Numbered from the stretch's first letter, positions 52,612 to 62,022 are shown. The stretch: DNA of 64,000 nt from Paenibacillus montanisoli (GCF_003268025.1 NZ_QLUW01000002.1:124001-188000), one strand, 5' to 3'. Program-made: numbers and translations. The notes: generated by a model from the sequence alone, not told the origin.

Positions 52612-53544
52612 TTAGATATGCGAGAACTTGGAAAACCTCCGCTTGAACATCGACTCTAGCCCAAGCGAGATCATGTGGAACCCGAGAATGAACACGGTAT
52701 AGACGAGCAGCGGAATGAACAGCAGCCATTGGTGATTGACCAAATTGCTGAGGGCTTGCCCGATTAGTCCGCTCCATTCGTTCGTGCGGCTCACATATTC
52801 GGGCGGCTCTGGCCACGGGTTGTTGTACACTAACGTTCCCCCCACGAATATATTGAAAATCGCCAGCTGTCCGAACAAGCCCAGGATCAATACGATCTCT
52901 TGCACGAACAGGATAAGGAAGCTTTCCTGCAAGTGCGGAATGAGATGCCTCCGGATAATCGTCCAATGGCTTGCTCCGATCGACTTCGAAGAAAGCACGA
53001 ATTGCTTGTCTCGAAGTACAATCGTTTTCTCCTTCACCGTCGATGCGACCGTCGGAATTCCGACAAGCGCCGCTACGACGGAAAGAATGAGTGCCAACTT
53101 AAAAGGAGAAGCCTCAGGATTCATGGAAATGCCGATCATGATCATCCAAACGATGATTAAGGTCGGGATGCCGTTTAATGCGTTCCATATGGGGAGGCGG
53201 TCTGCCCGCGACGGCTTGCTTTTGCTCAGATAGCCAAGCAGCAGACCAATCGCGCCTCCGATCACGATCCGGACTACGGCAACCGAAATTGTTGCGATAA
53301 TGGTATACTTCCCTCCGGCGATTAGCTTAGCCATTAAATCGTACCCGTATTTGTCCGTTCCGAATGGATTGCTTGCAGACGGTGGATATGGCGGAGCAAG
53401 AAGCACGCTATCGCCATTCTCGTCGATCTGGTAATCGACCTCGACATGCTCGCTTAGACCATGGGGAGCGACAAATTGACCGAAGAAAGCAGCAACCATC
53501 ATCAAAAGCGTGATAATCAAGCCAGCCGTCAATATTTTATTCAT
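52612..53544 (-). CDS. ABC transporter permease, OppC/AppC-like
   Basis: A 310-residue permease of the peptide/nickel (OppC) type: an N-terminal helix, a periplasmic segment with NPFGTDKYGYDLMAKLIAGG and then five helices with a coupling loop (VLSSKSIGASHWTIIRRHLIPH, about 185-206). It overlaps the OppB-like partner by 4 bases. No solute-binding protein or ATPase gene is adjacent. The pair sits behind an ECF41-type promoter. Confidence 0.87.
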   Translation of the reverse strand: MNKILTAGLIITLLMMVAAFFGQFVAPHGLSEHVEVDYQIDENGDSVLLAPPYPPSASNPFGTDKYGYDLMAKLIAGGKYTIIATISVAVVRIVIGGAIGLLLGYLSKSKPSRADRLPIWNALNGIPTLIIVWMIMIGISMNPEASPFKLALILSVVAALVGIPTVASTVKEKTIVLRDKQFVLSSKSIGASHWTIIRRHLIPHLQESFLILFVQEIVLILGLFGQLAIFNIFVGGTLVYNNPWPEPPEYVSRTNEWSGLIGQALSNLVNHQWLLFIPLLVYTVFILGFHMISLGLESMFKRRFSKFSHI

Positions 53545-54428
53545 CGCGTGAACACCTTCTCCCAGCCGAAAATCAATGCTCTCAATAAGGTAAATACAAT
53601 GGCATAAAGCAGCAGCAGCGTGAAAATGCCGTTCACGACCAAGTTATACTGGTAGCCTTCGAACGCATAGGCGTTGGAGAATACGAGCAACGTCACGCCG
53701 TTCAAATGATATAAATATTCAAAAATGAATAAATTCCCGAACAGGATTCCCATGAACTTATGCAAATCCGCTTTGACGAAGGGCAGCACGTTGGGCAGCG
53801 CATGATAGAAAATAATGTAGCGTTTTCCAAGCCCCCGGGCTTTTGCGAAGCTGATATAATCTTCCGTCAACGCTTGGCTCATGTGCAGCGCGACGTTGCG
53901 GATCATATAGATGGCCGGAATGATGACGGACGAGATCAACGGAAGCGCGACAGCCGGATCATCCGTCGAGAAGCTCGCGATCTGGAAGACGACGAGTCCG
54001 GTTTCGTCCGCAATGATGACGATCAGAAACTGCAAGAGCAGAACGATGACGAAATCCGGCAGCACGCCCAACAGTTCCAGCAGGCTCTTCAGCCAACGCG
54101 CGCGAGTAACCGCAAAATAGACGCCTAGCAACATGCCGATCGTCATGCCGATGGAAGCACCGATGATCACGTAAGAGAACGTAACGGCAAAGCTGCTTCC
54201 GATTTGCTCCATGAACGAGTGCTCGGTTTTGCCGGCCAAATACAAGAACGATTGGCCGTTTGCGAGACCATCGAAATAACTGCCGAGACGTGAAAGGCCC
54301 TCCCACCAATAGAATTGCAGTGAACCGTCCATGGGGCTTGGCTGCAGAACGGCGGGAACCATGGCAAAAACGAGTATGAACAACAAAATGCCAACGAAAA
54401 TCGATGTATACTGAGCTGCTTTTATCAT
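53541..54428 (-). CDS. ABC transporter permease, OppB/AppB-like
   Basis: A 295-residue permease of the OppB type with six helices and the coupling loop SFAKARGLGKRYIIFYHALP (about 195-215). AGAAGGGG precedes the ATG. It is the first gene of a two-gene operon without ATPase or binding protein, and starts about 32 bases from a predicted ECF41 transcription start. Substrate unknown. Confidence 0.87.
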   Translation of the reverse strand: MIKAAQYTSIFVGILLFILVFAMVPAVLQPSPMDGSLQFYWWEGLSRLGSYFDGLANGQSFLYLAGKTEHSFMEQIGSSFAVTFSYVIIGASIGMTIGMLLGVYFAVTRARWLKSLLELLGVLPDFVIVLLLQFLIVIIADETGLVVFQIASFSTDDPAVALPLISSVIIPAIYMIRNVALHMSQALTEDYISFAKARGLGKRYIIFYHALPNVLPFVKADLHKFMGILFGNLFIFEYLYHLNGVTLLVFSNAYAFEGYQYNLVVNGIFTLLLLYAIVFTLLRALIFGWEKVFTR

Positions 54429-54465
54429 AAATGGAACCCCTTCTTGTTACGATGATCATTAAGTA

Positions 54466-54492
54466 AACGATCGACAAGGCTCATCTGTGACA
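54466..54492 (-). promoter_or_regulatory. ECF41-type promoter before the ABC permease pair
   Basis: On the minus strand TGTCACA (54492-54486), 16 bases, CGTT (54469-54466). The first bases after the -35 (GATG) resemble those of the NmrA-like gene promoter (GATA). It lies about 38 bases before the permease start. Confidence 0.6.
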
Positions 54493-54525
54493 TCAATTTC
54501 GACATTTTGTCATGTAAAATATAGG

Positions 54526-54554
54526 GTATAACTTCGACGTCCGGAACCATAATA
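54526..54554 (+). promoter_or_regulatory. Sigma-G promoter of germination operon 2
   Basis: GTATA (54526-54530), a 17-base spacer and CATAATA (54548-54554) match the sigma-G pattern GNATR / CATNNTA in full. It lies 36 bases before the gerAA start. Confidence 0.6.
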
Positions 54555-54590
54555 AGACGAGTTATTTTTCTTAGACAGGTGGTACGTCGT

Positions 54591-56063
54591 ATGCTCCAAA
54601 ATCTGCATCAGGCTCTAAAAGAGAGCATAAAATCAAACGATTTTCTGCAAACAACCCTACATGTCAAAGATAAACGTATTCATCTGACTTACTATAAATC
54701 GCTTATCAACCATGAACAATTGCACCATGATTTACTCTCTTATATTCAAATCTCGAATTGCGAAATCAATCATTTGCATGAAATAAAAACCTTGATTCCC
54801 TTGGAAGGAACCATGGTTTCTTCAAACCTGCAAGAAATTGTACAAAGCTTGACTCACGGTTCCATCTTTCTTCAACTGGATCCCCATCTAAATGAAGGAC
54901 TTATCGTGAACATCGCGGATCCACAACTCGGCCATCGCGATCATAATGATACCGAAAATGAATACAGCGTCATCGGCCCGAAAGTCGGTTTTGTCGAAAA
55001 TATTGATACCAACATGACTTTACTTCGAAGAGGGCTTGTAAGCGAAAAACTTATCTATGAGGAAATCATCGTCGGTTCTCTTTCAAAAACGAGAATCGTA
55101 ATCGCTTATTTAGAGGGGATTGCCAACCATCAGCATGTGAATACGGCAAGGCAGAGGCTCTCGGATCTCGATTTTGACGTGGTGTTCGAAACTTCTCTTC
55201 TGGAACAACTGATAACCGATAACTCGAATTCACCCTTCCCGTTATTTTTATCAAGCGAACGTCTGGACAGAATCATGTATGCGTTGATAAACGGGGAAAT
55301 AGCTATTATATGCGACGGTTCTCCTTCTATTATTACGGGACCCACGAGCTTATTTAGCTTCTTAATTTCTCCCGAAGATTACTATTTGCCATGGATCATG
55401 GGCTCGTTCTTTCGGCTCATTCGTTATTTTGGAATTGCGTTTTCGATTCTGGCTACGTCCATTTATGTTGCGACACTTACCTTTCATTACACCGTCATCC
55501 CGAGGGATCTATTAGGTCCGATCATCGAATCCAGAACGAACGTTCCTTTCCCTCCATTGCTTGAAGTCTTGTTCTTGGAAATCACCGTCGAGCTGCTGCG
55601 CGAAGCCGGGTCCAGACTGCCTACGAAAGTCAGTCAAACGTTGGGCATTGTGGGCGGTATCATACTTGGACAGGCGGCCGTGGCAGCCGGTTTAACCAGT
55701 AATATTTTGCTCATCATCGTGTCCCTTTCGGCACTGGCTTCCTTTACCACGCCGATCTTCAAAATCTCCAACACGATCCGGTTTTTGCGTTTTCCCTTGA
55801 TTGTGTTGGCATCCTTGTGGGGCGGTTTTGGCATCATGCTTGGGTTAATGTTTATTCTCGGCCATTTATTGCGTCTAAAATCGTTAGGCTCGCCGTATAT
55901 CGTACCCCTGTTCCCTTTTCGCAGTAACAGTTACAGCGATAGCTTTATCCGCTCATCCTTCTCCTATCTGTCTAACCGGTTTTTTACGACGCGTCCGCGC
56001 TCCACAAAAAGATATTCGGTACAGAAAAATAAAGATATCGGCGACGACTACAATAATGAATAA
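54591..56063 (+). CDS. GerAA-type spore germination protein, second receptor
   Basis: A 490-residue GerA-family A subunit, distinct from the one in operon 1. A soluble N-terminal half (to about 265) with VGFVENIDTNMTLLRRGL is followed by about five membrane helices (about 275-450) and a basic, serine-rich tail. The start at 54591 has AGGTGG 8 bases upstream; GTG 54579 lies inside that site. It opens operon A-C-B behind a sigma-G promoter. The germinant is unknown. Confidence 0.9.
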   Translation: MLQNLHQALKESIKSNDFLQTTLHVKDKRIHLTYYKSLINHEQLHHDLLSYIQISNCEINHLHEIKTLIPLEGTMVSSNLQEIVQSLTHGSIFLQLDPHLNEGLIVNIADPQLGHRDHNDTENEYSVIGPKVGFVENIDTNMTLLRRGLVSEKLIYEEIIVGSLSKTRIVIAYLEGIANHQHVNTARQRLSDLDFDVVFETSLLEQLITDNSNSPFPLFLSSERLDRIMYALINGEIAIICDGSPSIITGPTSLFSFLISPEDYYLPWIMGSFFRLIRYFGIAFSILATSIYVATLTFHYTVIPRDLLGPIIESRTNVPFPPLLEVLFLEITVELLREAGSRLPTKVSQTLGIVGGIILGQAAVAAGLTSNILLIIVSLSALASFTTPIFKISNTIRFLRFPLIVLASLWGGFGIMLGLMFILGHLLRLKSLGSPYIVPLFPFRSNSYSDSFIRSSFSYLSNRFFTTRPRSTKRYSVQKNKDIGDDYNNE

Positions 56064-56089
56064 AGACTGTGTTGATTGGAGAATGAAGA

Positions 56090-57148
56090 ATGAAACGGTC
56101 TATCTTAGCTCTCTTCTTCTGTTTCCTAGTATCCGGTTGCGTACAAGAGCGGATCATAGACAGGATCAATATCATCCAAAGCTTGGGCGTAGACATCGAA
56201 GGAGAGACGTATAAGCTGAGCGCTTCTATTCCAAGCTATATCAAAGCTTCCCCGAAGCAATCCGAATCCTCGATAACCGCGGAGTCAAACATCATGTACG
56301 GCGTTTTCACGGCCCTAACGACTAAGTCTTCTCATCCTGTCGAATTGGGACAAATGCGCACGATGGTCATCAGCGATAAATTCGCTCGAGAAGCCATCCC
56401 GGAGCTTGCCGACCTCATCAACCGTGAATTCATTAAAAGCAGCAATGCAACTATTGTGATCACCAAACAATCAGCTAACTCGATCATATCCGAAACCTCG
56501 AACAAACCGCCTTATTACTTGTCGGAGCTTATCGAACAAAACATGCAGCATGGGAATACGCCGGCGACCAATTATCATTCCTTCGTCAATCAGTATTATG
56601 GGGAAGGCCAGGATGTTTATCTGCCCGTTCTCAATCAAGATCAGGGCATATTGCATATGGATGGCGTCTGCGTCTTTAAAGGAGACGATTTAAAGCTTTG
56701 GTTAACGGGCGAAGAAGGGCTGTATGTAAAGTTTCTTAACGACAAATCCCTGACAGGCGAATATGACTTCAAGACCGGGCCAAAAGAGATGTATTCGTTT
56801 ACCATTCTGCGCGGAAAGAGCAAAATAGCCATCTCTAAGAACGGAAAGACAACGATAACCCTTGCATTATCCATCGCGCTTAGAGAAATTCCGAACAACA
56901 TGAACATTCAGAACAAAGACGATCTGCACGAAGTAAAGAAACAGATCGAAAATCGATTATCAACGGAAATCAAAACATTGCTAGTCCGGTTACAAAAGAA
57001 CAACGTCGATCCGATCGGCTTCGGAGAGCAATACAGGTGGCAGCATAGAACGTTTAGCGAGAACGAATTTTATGAAAAAACCTATCCGAATCTGGATTTT
57101 GAAGTGAAAACGAACATTCTTATTTTAAATGCAGGGGTTGGGCATTAG
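56090..57148 (+). CDS. GerAC-type germination lipoprotein, second receptor
   Basis: A 352-residue Ger(x)C lipoprotein with the lipobox VSGC near 17 followed by VQERIIDRINI in place of the usual WDxxEL start. The C-terminal domain includes NNVDPIGFGEQYRW. It follows the A gene by 26 bases and shares one base with the B gene. It forms the outer-face C subunit of receptor 2. Confidence 0.88.
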   Translation: MKRSILALFFCFLVSGCVQERIIDRINIIQSLGVDIEGETYKLSASIPSYIKASPKQSESSITAESNIMYGVFTALTTKSSHPVELGQMRTMVISDKFAREAIPELADLINREFIKSSNATIVITKQSANSIISETSNKPPYYLSELIEQNMQHGNTPATNYHSFVNQYYGEGQDVYLPVLNQDQGILHMDGVCVFKGDDLKLWLTGEEGLYVKFLNDKSLTGEYDFKTGPKEMYSFTILRGKSKIAISKNGKTTITLALSIALREIPNNMNIQNKDDLHEVKKQIENRLSTEIKTLLVRLQKNNVDPIGFGEQYRWQHRTFSENEFYEKTYPNLDFEVKTNILILNAGVGH

Positions 57149-58239
57149 TGCAGAATCGGGTAAAAGAAAATTACGCGATATCCGGATCCTTTGTCTTTTT
57201 CTTAATCGGCGTTCCCCAAGCTGCCGCCGTCATCATGAATTTCCAAAGTCTTGTCATTGGGGATGCCGGTCAAGACGCATGGATATCGATTATCCTTGCG
57301 GGGTTGAGCCTGCATCTCATCATCTGGATGGTTTATAAGATGCTCGGTAATCCGGCTAAAGACGTCATTGACATCCATCGATCGATTTTCGGCAAATTCT
57401 TGGGCAATGCCGTTTCACTGCTATTAGTCGGATACTATTTTTTAATGGCTCTGTTTTACTTCCGCGCATACATTGAAATCGTTCAAGTGTGGGTTTTTCC
57501 AACCTTTAGAACATGGGCTTTGGCAGGGATCTTAATTGGCATGATTTATTATGTCGTATCCGGAGGATTCAGGATTGTTACCGGGTTCAGCTTTTTTTAC
57601 ATGGCTCTGATCCCTATGCTCGCTCTGCTTTACTTACCGTTTCGACAAGGCAATTTCCATTACTTGTTGCCTGTTCTCAATCATTCTTTTATTGAATTGC
57701 TTGAAGGCTCGAGGTCTTCCTGTTTCATTTTCTTCGGACTTGAAGCTTTGCTCATTTATTTTCCTTTCTTAAAATTACCCGAAAAAAGCGTAAAATGGGC
57801 GCATTTTTCCATTCTTTTCACTACAATCAAATACTTGTTATTAATGATGATCACCCTGATGTATTTTAGTCAGGGACTGCTGAAACATACGCTTTGGCCA
57901 ACGTTGGCGATGTCGAAAATCATCGAGTTATCCTTCATCGCAAGATTCGAATATATTTATATTTTTATGTGGCTTATGATCATCATCCCGACGGTTTGCA
58001 TCCCGATTTGGTGCTGCACAAGAATTATGAAAAGAGTTGCCGCGCTTAAACCTCGACTGTCTTTACCTCTCGTACTGGCAGCCCTTTTCATCGTCGCGCT
58101 TTCGTTCAAAGAACGAACACAGATCGATGCGCTAGATAAATTTATAAACGAGTTAGGTTTTTATTTCATCTTTGCCTATATCCCGCTCCTTTTTATTATC
58201 GCTAGCGTTGCGTTCAAGCTTAAATCCAATGTCAAATAA
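57148..58239 (+). CDS. GerAB-type germination permease, second receptor
   Basis: A 363-residue membrane protein with about ten helices of the GerAB family. The start is GTG at 57148, overlapping the TAG of the C gene by one base (TAGTG), so translation is coupled. It completes germination operon 2, which lacks a D gene. The N-terminus (VKENYAISGSFVFFLIG) is typical. Confidence 0.88.
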   Translation: MQNRVKENYAISGSFVFFLIGVPQAAAVIMNFQSLVIGDAGQDAWISIILAGLSLHLIIWMVYKMLGNPAKDVIDIHRSIFGKFLGNAVSLLLVGYYFLMALFYFRAYIEIVQVWVFPTFRTWALAGILIGMIYYVVSGGFRIVTGFSFFYMALIPMLALLYLPFRQGNFHYLLPVLNHSFIELLEGSRSSCFIFFGLEALLIYFPFLKLPEKSVKWAHFSILFTTIKYLLLMMITLMYFSQGLLKHTLWPTLAMSKIIELSFIARFEYIYIFMWLMIIIPTVCIPIWCCTRIMKRVAALKPRLSLPLVLAALFIVALSFKERTQIDALDKFINELGFYFIFAYIPLLFIIASVAFKLKSNVK

Positions 58240-58246
58240 GGATATG

Positions 58247-58273
58247 TGTCACAAAATGAATCTCTGCATCGTT
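58247..58273 (+). promoter_or_regulatory. ECF41-type promoter before the carboxymuconolactone decarboxylase gene
   Basis: TGTCACA (58247-58253), 16 bases, CGTT (58270-58273). It differs from the TGTCACA/CGTC consensus by one base and lies about 47 bases before the start codon. Confidence 0.65.
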
Positions 58274-58319
58274 ATATGTCCGAAAGACAAATTGCTGATG
58301 CAGAAGGAGAGATACAGAA

Positions 58320-58799
58320 ATGACACAACGTTTAAATTACATGGCGCAATCCCCGGAGTTCGTTAAGAAGATGATGGAACTCAGCAATGCCGAGAAGAAC
58401 AGCGCAATCGAAGAGAAGATCCTCCATCTCGTTCATATTCGAGCTTCGCAAATGAACGGGTGCGGGTTCTGCTTGGATATGCACATCAAGCAAGCAAAGA
58501 TTCATGGCGAGAGCGAGCTTCGACTCTATCATACTTCCATATGGCGGGAATCCAATCTGTTTTCTCCGCGTGAACGAGCTGCTTTGGCATGGACCGAAAT
58601 CCTTACCAAGCTGCCTGAGAACGGTGTTTCAGACGATATTTATAATCGTGTCCGCGAGCAGTTGTCTGAAAAAGAGATTTCGGACCTTACCTTCTCAGTC
58701 ATGGCGATCAATGCTTGGAACCGTATTAACGTTGCTTTCAAGAATGTACCGGGCTCCGCTGACGCGGCGTTTGGATTAACCAAAGCCGGATTAAGCTAA
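58320..58799 (+). CDS. Carboxymuconolactone decarboxylase/AhpD-family protein
   Basis: A 159-residue protein of the AhpD/carboxymuconolactone decarboxylase family. The active-site CxxC with following histidine is MNGCGFCLDMH (about 47-57). Family members act as peroxidases or decarboxylases. GGAGAG lies 8 bases before the ATG. The gene is the classic partner of ECF41 sigma factors and has an ECF41-type promoter here, although the sigma gene is 9 kb away. Confidence 0.9.
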   Translation: MTQRLNYMAQSPEFVKKMMELSNAEKNSAIEEKILHLVHIRASQMNGCGFCLDMHIKQAKIHGESELRLYHTSIWRESNLFSPRERAALAWTEILTKLPENGVSDDIYNRVREQLSEKEISDLTFSVMAINAWNRINVAFKNVPGSADAAFGLTKAGLS

Positions 58800-58829
58800 T
58801 CGCCTCGCGAATCGGGGATTGGCAGAACA

Positions 58830-58861
58830 AAAAAAGAACCCTGCAAAGGGTTCTTTTTTTT
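58830..58861. terminator. Bidirectional terminator
   Basis: AGAACCCT (58835-58842) and AGGGTTCT (58847-58854) around GCAA, flanked by A and T runs on both sides. It ends both the decarboxylase gene and the convergent amino-acid transporter operon. Confidence 0.88.
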
Positions 58862-58864
58862 GCA

Positions 58865-59516
58865 TCATGATTGCCGGGCCTCCAACCGTTTAGCCACGAT
58901 AGACAAGGCGTAATTTACACTGAAGTATAGCACAGCGACCAACAACAGAATCGGGAACACGAACCGCGAATCCGGTCCCATGACGATGTTCGCATTGTGC
59001 ATCAGCTCGGCTAGCGAGATGATGACGGCAAGCGACGTGTCCTTCAGCAGTGAAATAAACTGAGAAACGATCGGCGGAACCATTCTTCGCAAACCGAGCG
59101 GGAACACAATGTGCCGCAGCGTCTGCACGTTGGTTAACCCGGAAGAACGCGCAGCTTCGACCAGCCCTTTCTCCACCGAGTTCAACCCGCTTCGCACAAT
59201 CTCGGAGATCATGGCAGCCTCAAAGGCCGTTAATGCGACGATCGCCGCCCAGAACGGACTGAAACTGATCCCAAGCTCCGGTAAACCGAATCGCGCGAAG
59301 AAGATGAGCAGCAGCAGCGGCAGATTACGAAATCGTCTCTACGATTAGGCCGACCGCTTGTGAAAGGATCGGAATCTTCGCATATCGCAGAACGCCAAGC
59401 AGGCACCCGAGAATAAAGCTGCACACAATCGCCAGCAGCGCCAACCAAAGCGTCAAGCCGAAGCCCTGCAGCAAAAACTTTAGATTATCAGGCGAATAAG
59501 CCCCTAGAAAATCCAT
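58865..59516 (-). pseudogene. Amino-acid ABC permease gene (GlnP-like) with a 1-nt frameshift
   Basis: The N-terminal frame begins at 59516 (MDFLGAYSPDNLKF) and stops early after GLIVETIS. The remainder (TM helices and coupling loop KGLVEAARSSGLTNVQTLRH) continues in another frame to 58865. The total, 652 bases, is one more than 217 codons, the family's usual length. Removing one base in the A triplet at 59330-59332 restores GLIVETIRNLPLLLLIFF. The last gene of the glnQHMP-like operon is therefore broken by a single inserted base, unless this is a sequencing error. Confidence 0.85.
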
Positions 59517-59527
59517 AACCGTCCCCC

Positions 59528-60181
59528 TTAACCACTGCGCGCGAGCCTGCGTTCAAGGCTTCGTGACGCAAGGCTGAGCGGGATCGTCAGTACCAAATAG
59601 AATAAAGACACAAACGCATAGCTGCTGACCGTATCATACGTATCGGCGTTCACGATATCCCCGAAATACATCAAATCCATCCCGGCCACCACGCCAAGAA
59701 TGGAGGAGTTCTTCACGAGATTCAGAAACTGGTTGCAGATCGGCGGAATGACGATCTTGAGCGCTTGCGGCAAGACCACATGCCTCATTGCCTGGATATA
59801 GGTGAGCCCAGAAGCTCTGGCTGCCTCCTTTTGACCGATGGGAACGGCTTGTATGCCCGCCCGAATAGCCTCCGCGATATACGAAGAGGTATAAATCATC
59901 AGCCCGAGAGTTCCCGATATAAACCCGTTAAAAACAAGCCCCAGCACCGGCAATCCGAGGAAGAACAAGTATACGACTAGCAGCAGCGGGATATTCCGGA
60001 AAAATTCCACATATGCGGCACCGATGACATTCAGTATTCGGATCGGCGCGATTCGAAAAACCGCAATCACGATGCCCAATACAAAGCTGCCGACCAGAGC
60101 TAGCAAGCTGGCCAATACCGTATTGCGGATCCCTTCGAGATAGAGCTCCCAATTATCGGTAAGGATCGTCCAATCGATCAT
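59528..60181 (-). CDS. Amino-acid ABC transporter permease, GlnM-like
   Basis: A 217-residue His/Glu/Gln-type permease with FFRNIPLLLVVYLFFLG (about 65-81) and the coupling loop GQKEAARASGLTYIQAMRHV (about 140-160). Third gene of an ATPase, binding protein, permease, permease operon like Bacillus glnQHMP. Its permease partner downstream is frameshifted, so a working transporter may need a homodimer or may be lost. Confidence 0.9.
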   Translation of the reverse strand: MIDWTILTDNWELYLEGIRNTVLASLLALVGSFVLGIVIAVFRIAPIRILNVIGAAYVEFFRNIPLLLVVYLFFLGLPVLGLVFNGFISGTLGLMIYTSSYIAEAIRAGIQAVPIGQKEAARASGLTYIQAMRHVVLPQALKIVIPPICNQFLNLVKNSSILGVVAGMDLMYFGDIVNADTYDTVSSYAFVSLFYLVLTIPLSLASRSLERRLARSG

Positions 60182-60217
60182 GACACGGCACCTCCACTCC
60201 CATCCGATCGTCTTGAA

Positions 60218-61054
60218 CTACTGTGCCGCAGGCTTCTCCCCGATCCATTGCTCATAGATGCTGTCGTACTCGCCGCTGGACTTTAGTTCCGCTAGAAAAT
60301 CGTTCACGTAATTGACCAGGGCTTGCTCACCCTTTTTCATGGCAATGCCATACGGTTCATCGGTGAAGATATCGCCTGCTAATTCGTAATTGGGATCTTG
60401 CTTGGTCATTCCGTATAGAATGGCGTTATCTGTCGTCAACACTTCTCCTTGGCCGGCTTTCAGCGCCGTAAAAGCTTCCTGGTAGTTCTGATACTGCTGA
60501 ACCTTCAGGCCCGGCACCTTATCTTCGATATTCTTGATCGAGGTGGCCCCTTTCACGCCAAGCACCTTCGTGTCTTTCGTTACGTCTTCAAGCCCTTTAA
60601 TCGGACTGCCTTTCTTCACGAGCAGCGACTGGCCGGCCTTGAAGTACACATCCGAGAAATCGACTTCCTCCTTACGTTTCTCCGTAATCGTCATCGTAGC
60701 GATGATCATATCGATCTCGCCGTTATTCAGCATTGGGATGCGAGTCTGGGACGTTACTTCTTTCAGCTCCAGCTTGCTTTCGTCACCGAACAGCTTCTTG
60801 GCAAGCGCTTTGGCGATGTCGATATCGAAGCCTTCCACTTCCCCCGTACCTGGATCCTTCAGACCGAACAGCTTAGTGTCAAACTTAACACCTGCAACGA
60901 GCTTCCCGCGTTCCTTTATTTCGGACAATACGCCTTCTTGCGCAGCGCCGTTGTCGGAATTCCCGCTGCCGTTCCCGCTGTTGCTGCATGCGGCCAGTAT
61001 CAGCAGCAGCGTCGCCAGTATGAAGCTTAACCCGCCTATTCGTTTCCTTGCCAT
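60218..61054 (-). CDS. Amino-acid-binding lipoprotein, GlnH-like
   Basis: A 278-residue family-3 solute-binding lipoprotein with lipobox LAAC, an S/G/N linker and the binding domain (ERGKLVAGVKFDTKLFGL near 50, GFDIDIAKALAKKLFG near 80). The likely substrate is glutamate, glutamine or aspartate. The start at 61054 has GGAGAGG 7 bases upstream. It lies second in the operon. Confidence 0.9.
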   Translation of the reverse strand: MARKRIGGLSFILATLLLILAACSNSGNGSGNSDNGAAQEGVLSEIKERGKLVAGVKFDTKLFGLKDPGTGEVEGFDIDIAKALAKKLFGDESKLELKEVTSQTRIPMLNNGEIDMIIATMTITEKRKEEVDFSDVYFKAGQSLLVKKGSPIKGLEDVTKDTKVLGVKGATSIKNIEDKVPGLKVQQYQNYQEAFTALKAGQGEVLTTDNAILYGMTKQDPNYELAGDIFTDEPYGIAMKKGEQALVNYVNDFLAELKSSGEYDSIYEQWIGEKPAAQ

Positions 61055-61098
61055 GATCAATCCTCTCCTTTTCCCTATGTGAAAAATGAATGGCGCCA

Positions 61099-61827
61099 TT
61101 AATGACGAAGGAGCCTGCTGAGAAACAGCTGCGCGCGTTCGGCTGCCGGCTGCTCGAAAAATTGACGCGGCTCAGCCTGTTCAACGATGCGGCCTTCGTC
61201 CATAAACGCCACTCGATCGGCCACTTCTTTGGCAAAACCCATTTCGTGCGTCACCACAACCATGGTCATGCCTTCCCGAGCGAGTGTCTTCATCACATCC
61301 AGTACCTCTCCGATCATCTCGGGATCCAGCGCTGAGGTCGGTTCGTCGAATAGCATAATCTTCGGTTTAAGAGCAAGCCCGCGGGCGATCGCGACCCGCT
61401 GCTGCTGGCCGCCTGAGAGCTCTGATGGATAACGGTCCGCTTTTTCCGGGATCCCTACTTTCTCCAGATACAACATAGCCGTTTCCTTCGCTTCTTTCGC
61501 CGGCACCCCAAGCGCATGAATTGGAGCTAAGGTGATATTGTCGATCACCTTCATATGCGGATAAAGATTGAAATGCTGAAACACCATGCCGATGTCTCTT
61601 CTCACCAGATTGATATCCGTAGATTTGGCCGTCAGGTCGTAGCCGTTAACCGTCAAAGTTCCTTCCGTAATGGTTTCGAGCCGGTTGATACAGCGCAGCA
61701 TCGTGCTTTTACCGGACCCGGAAGGTCCGACGACCACTACGACTTCTCCGGATTCAATCTGAAGATGGATGTCTTTCAAGACATGAAAGGTACCGAAATA
61801 CTTGTGTACCCCGCGAAAAGTAATCAA
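61099..61827 (-). CDS. Amino-acid ABC transporter ATPase, GlnQ-like
   Basis: A 242-residue ABC ATPase of the polar-amino-acid type. Walker A is GPSGSGKST (about 37), the signature LSGGQQQR (about 135), Walker [13 protein letters not shown] (about 156), and the switch THEMGF (about 194). The start is TTG at 61827 with GGGGGA upstream. First gene of the glnQHMP-like operon. Confidence 0.92.
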   Translation of the reverse strand: MITFRGVHKYFGTFHVLKDIHLQIESGEVVVVVGPSGSGKSTMLRCINRLETITEGTLTVNGYDLTAKSTDINLVRRDIGMVFQHFNLYPHMKVIDNITLAPIHALGVPAKEAKETAMLYLEKVGIPEKADRYPSELSGGQQQRVAIARGLALKPKIMLFDEPTSALDPEMIGEVLDVMKTLAREGMTMVVVTHEMGFAKEVADRVAFMDEGRIVEQAEPRQFFEQPAAERAQLFLSRLLRH

Positions 61828-61979
61828 TTGCCGTCCCCCTTTTCTTGGAAATCAAACCCTGGTGATGCCCTCCATTACCCAGATTCAACCACTTATTAAC
61901 GTATTCCGGAACTTTTTGGCATAAATGATTCTAAAGGATGAAATGTATGGGTATATGGAATCTTTTCACAATTAAAAAA

Positions 61980-62015
61980 AATGTCCCCCGAGGCATTGAA
62001 ACCTCAAGGGACATT
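61980..62015 (-). terminator. Rho-independent terminator of the surface-protein gene
   Basis: AATGTCCC pairs with GGGACATT, with an inner GAGG-CCTC stem; on the minus strand it is followed by a run of T. It lies 7 bases after the stop of the modular surface-protein gene. Confidence 0.85.
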
Positions 62016-62022
62016 CTGCAAG

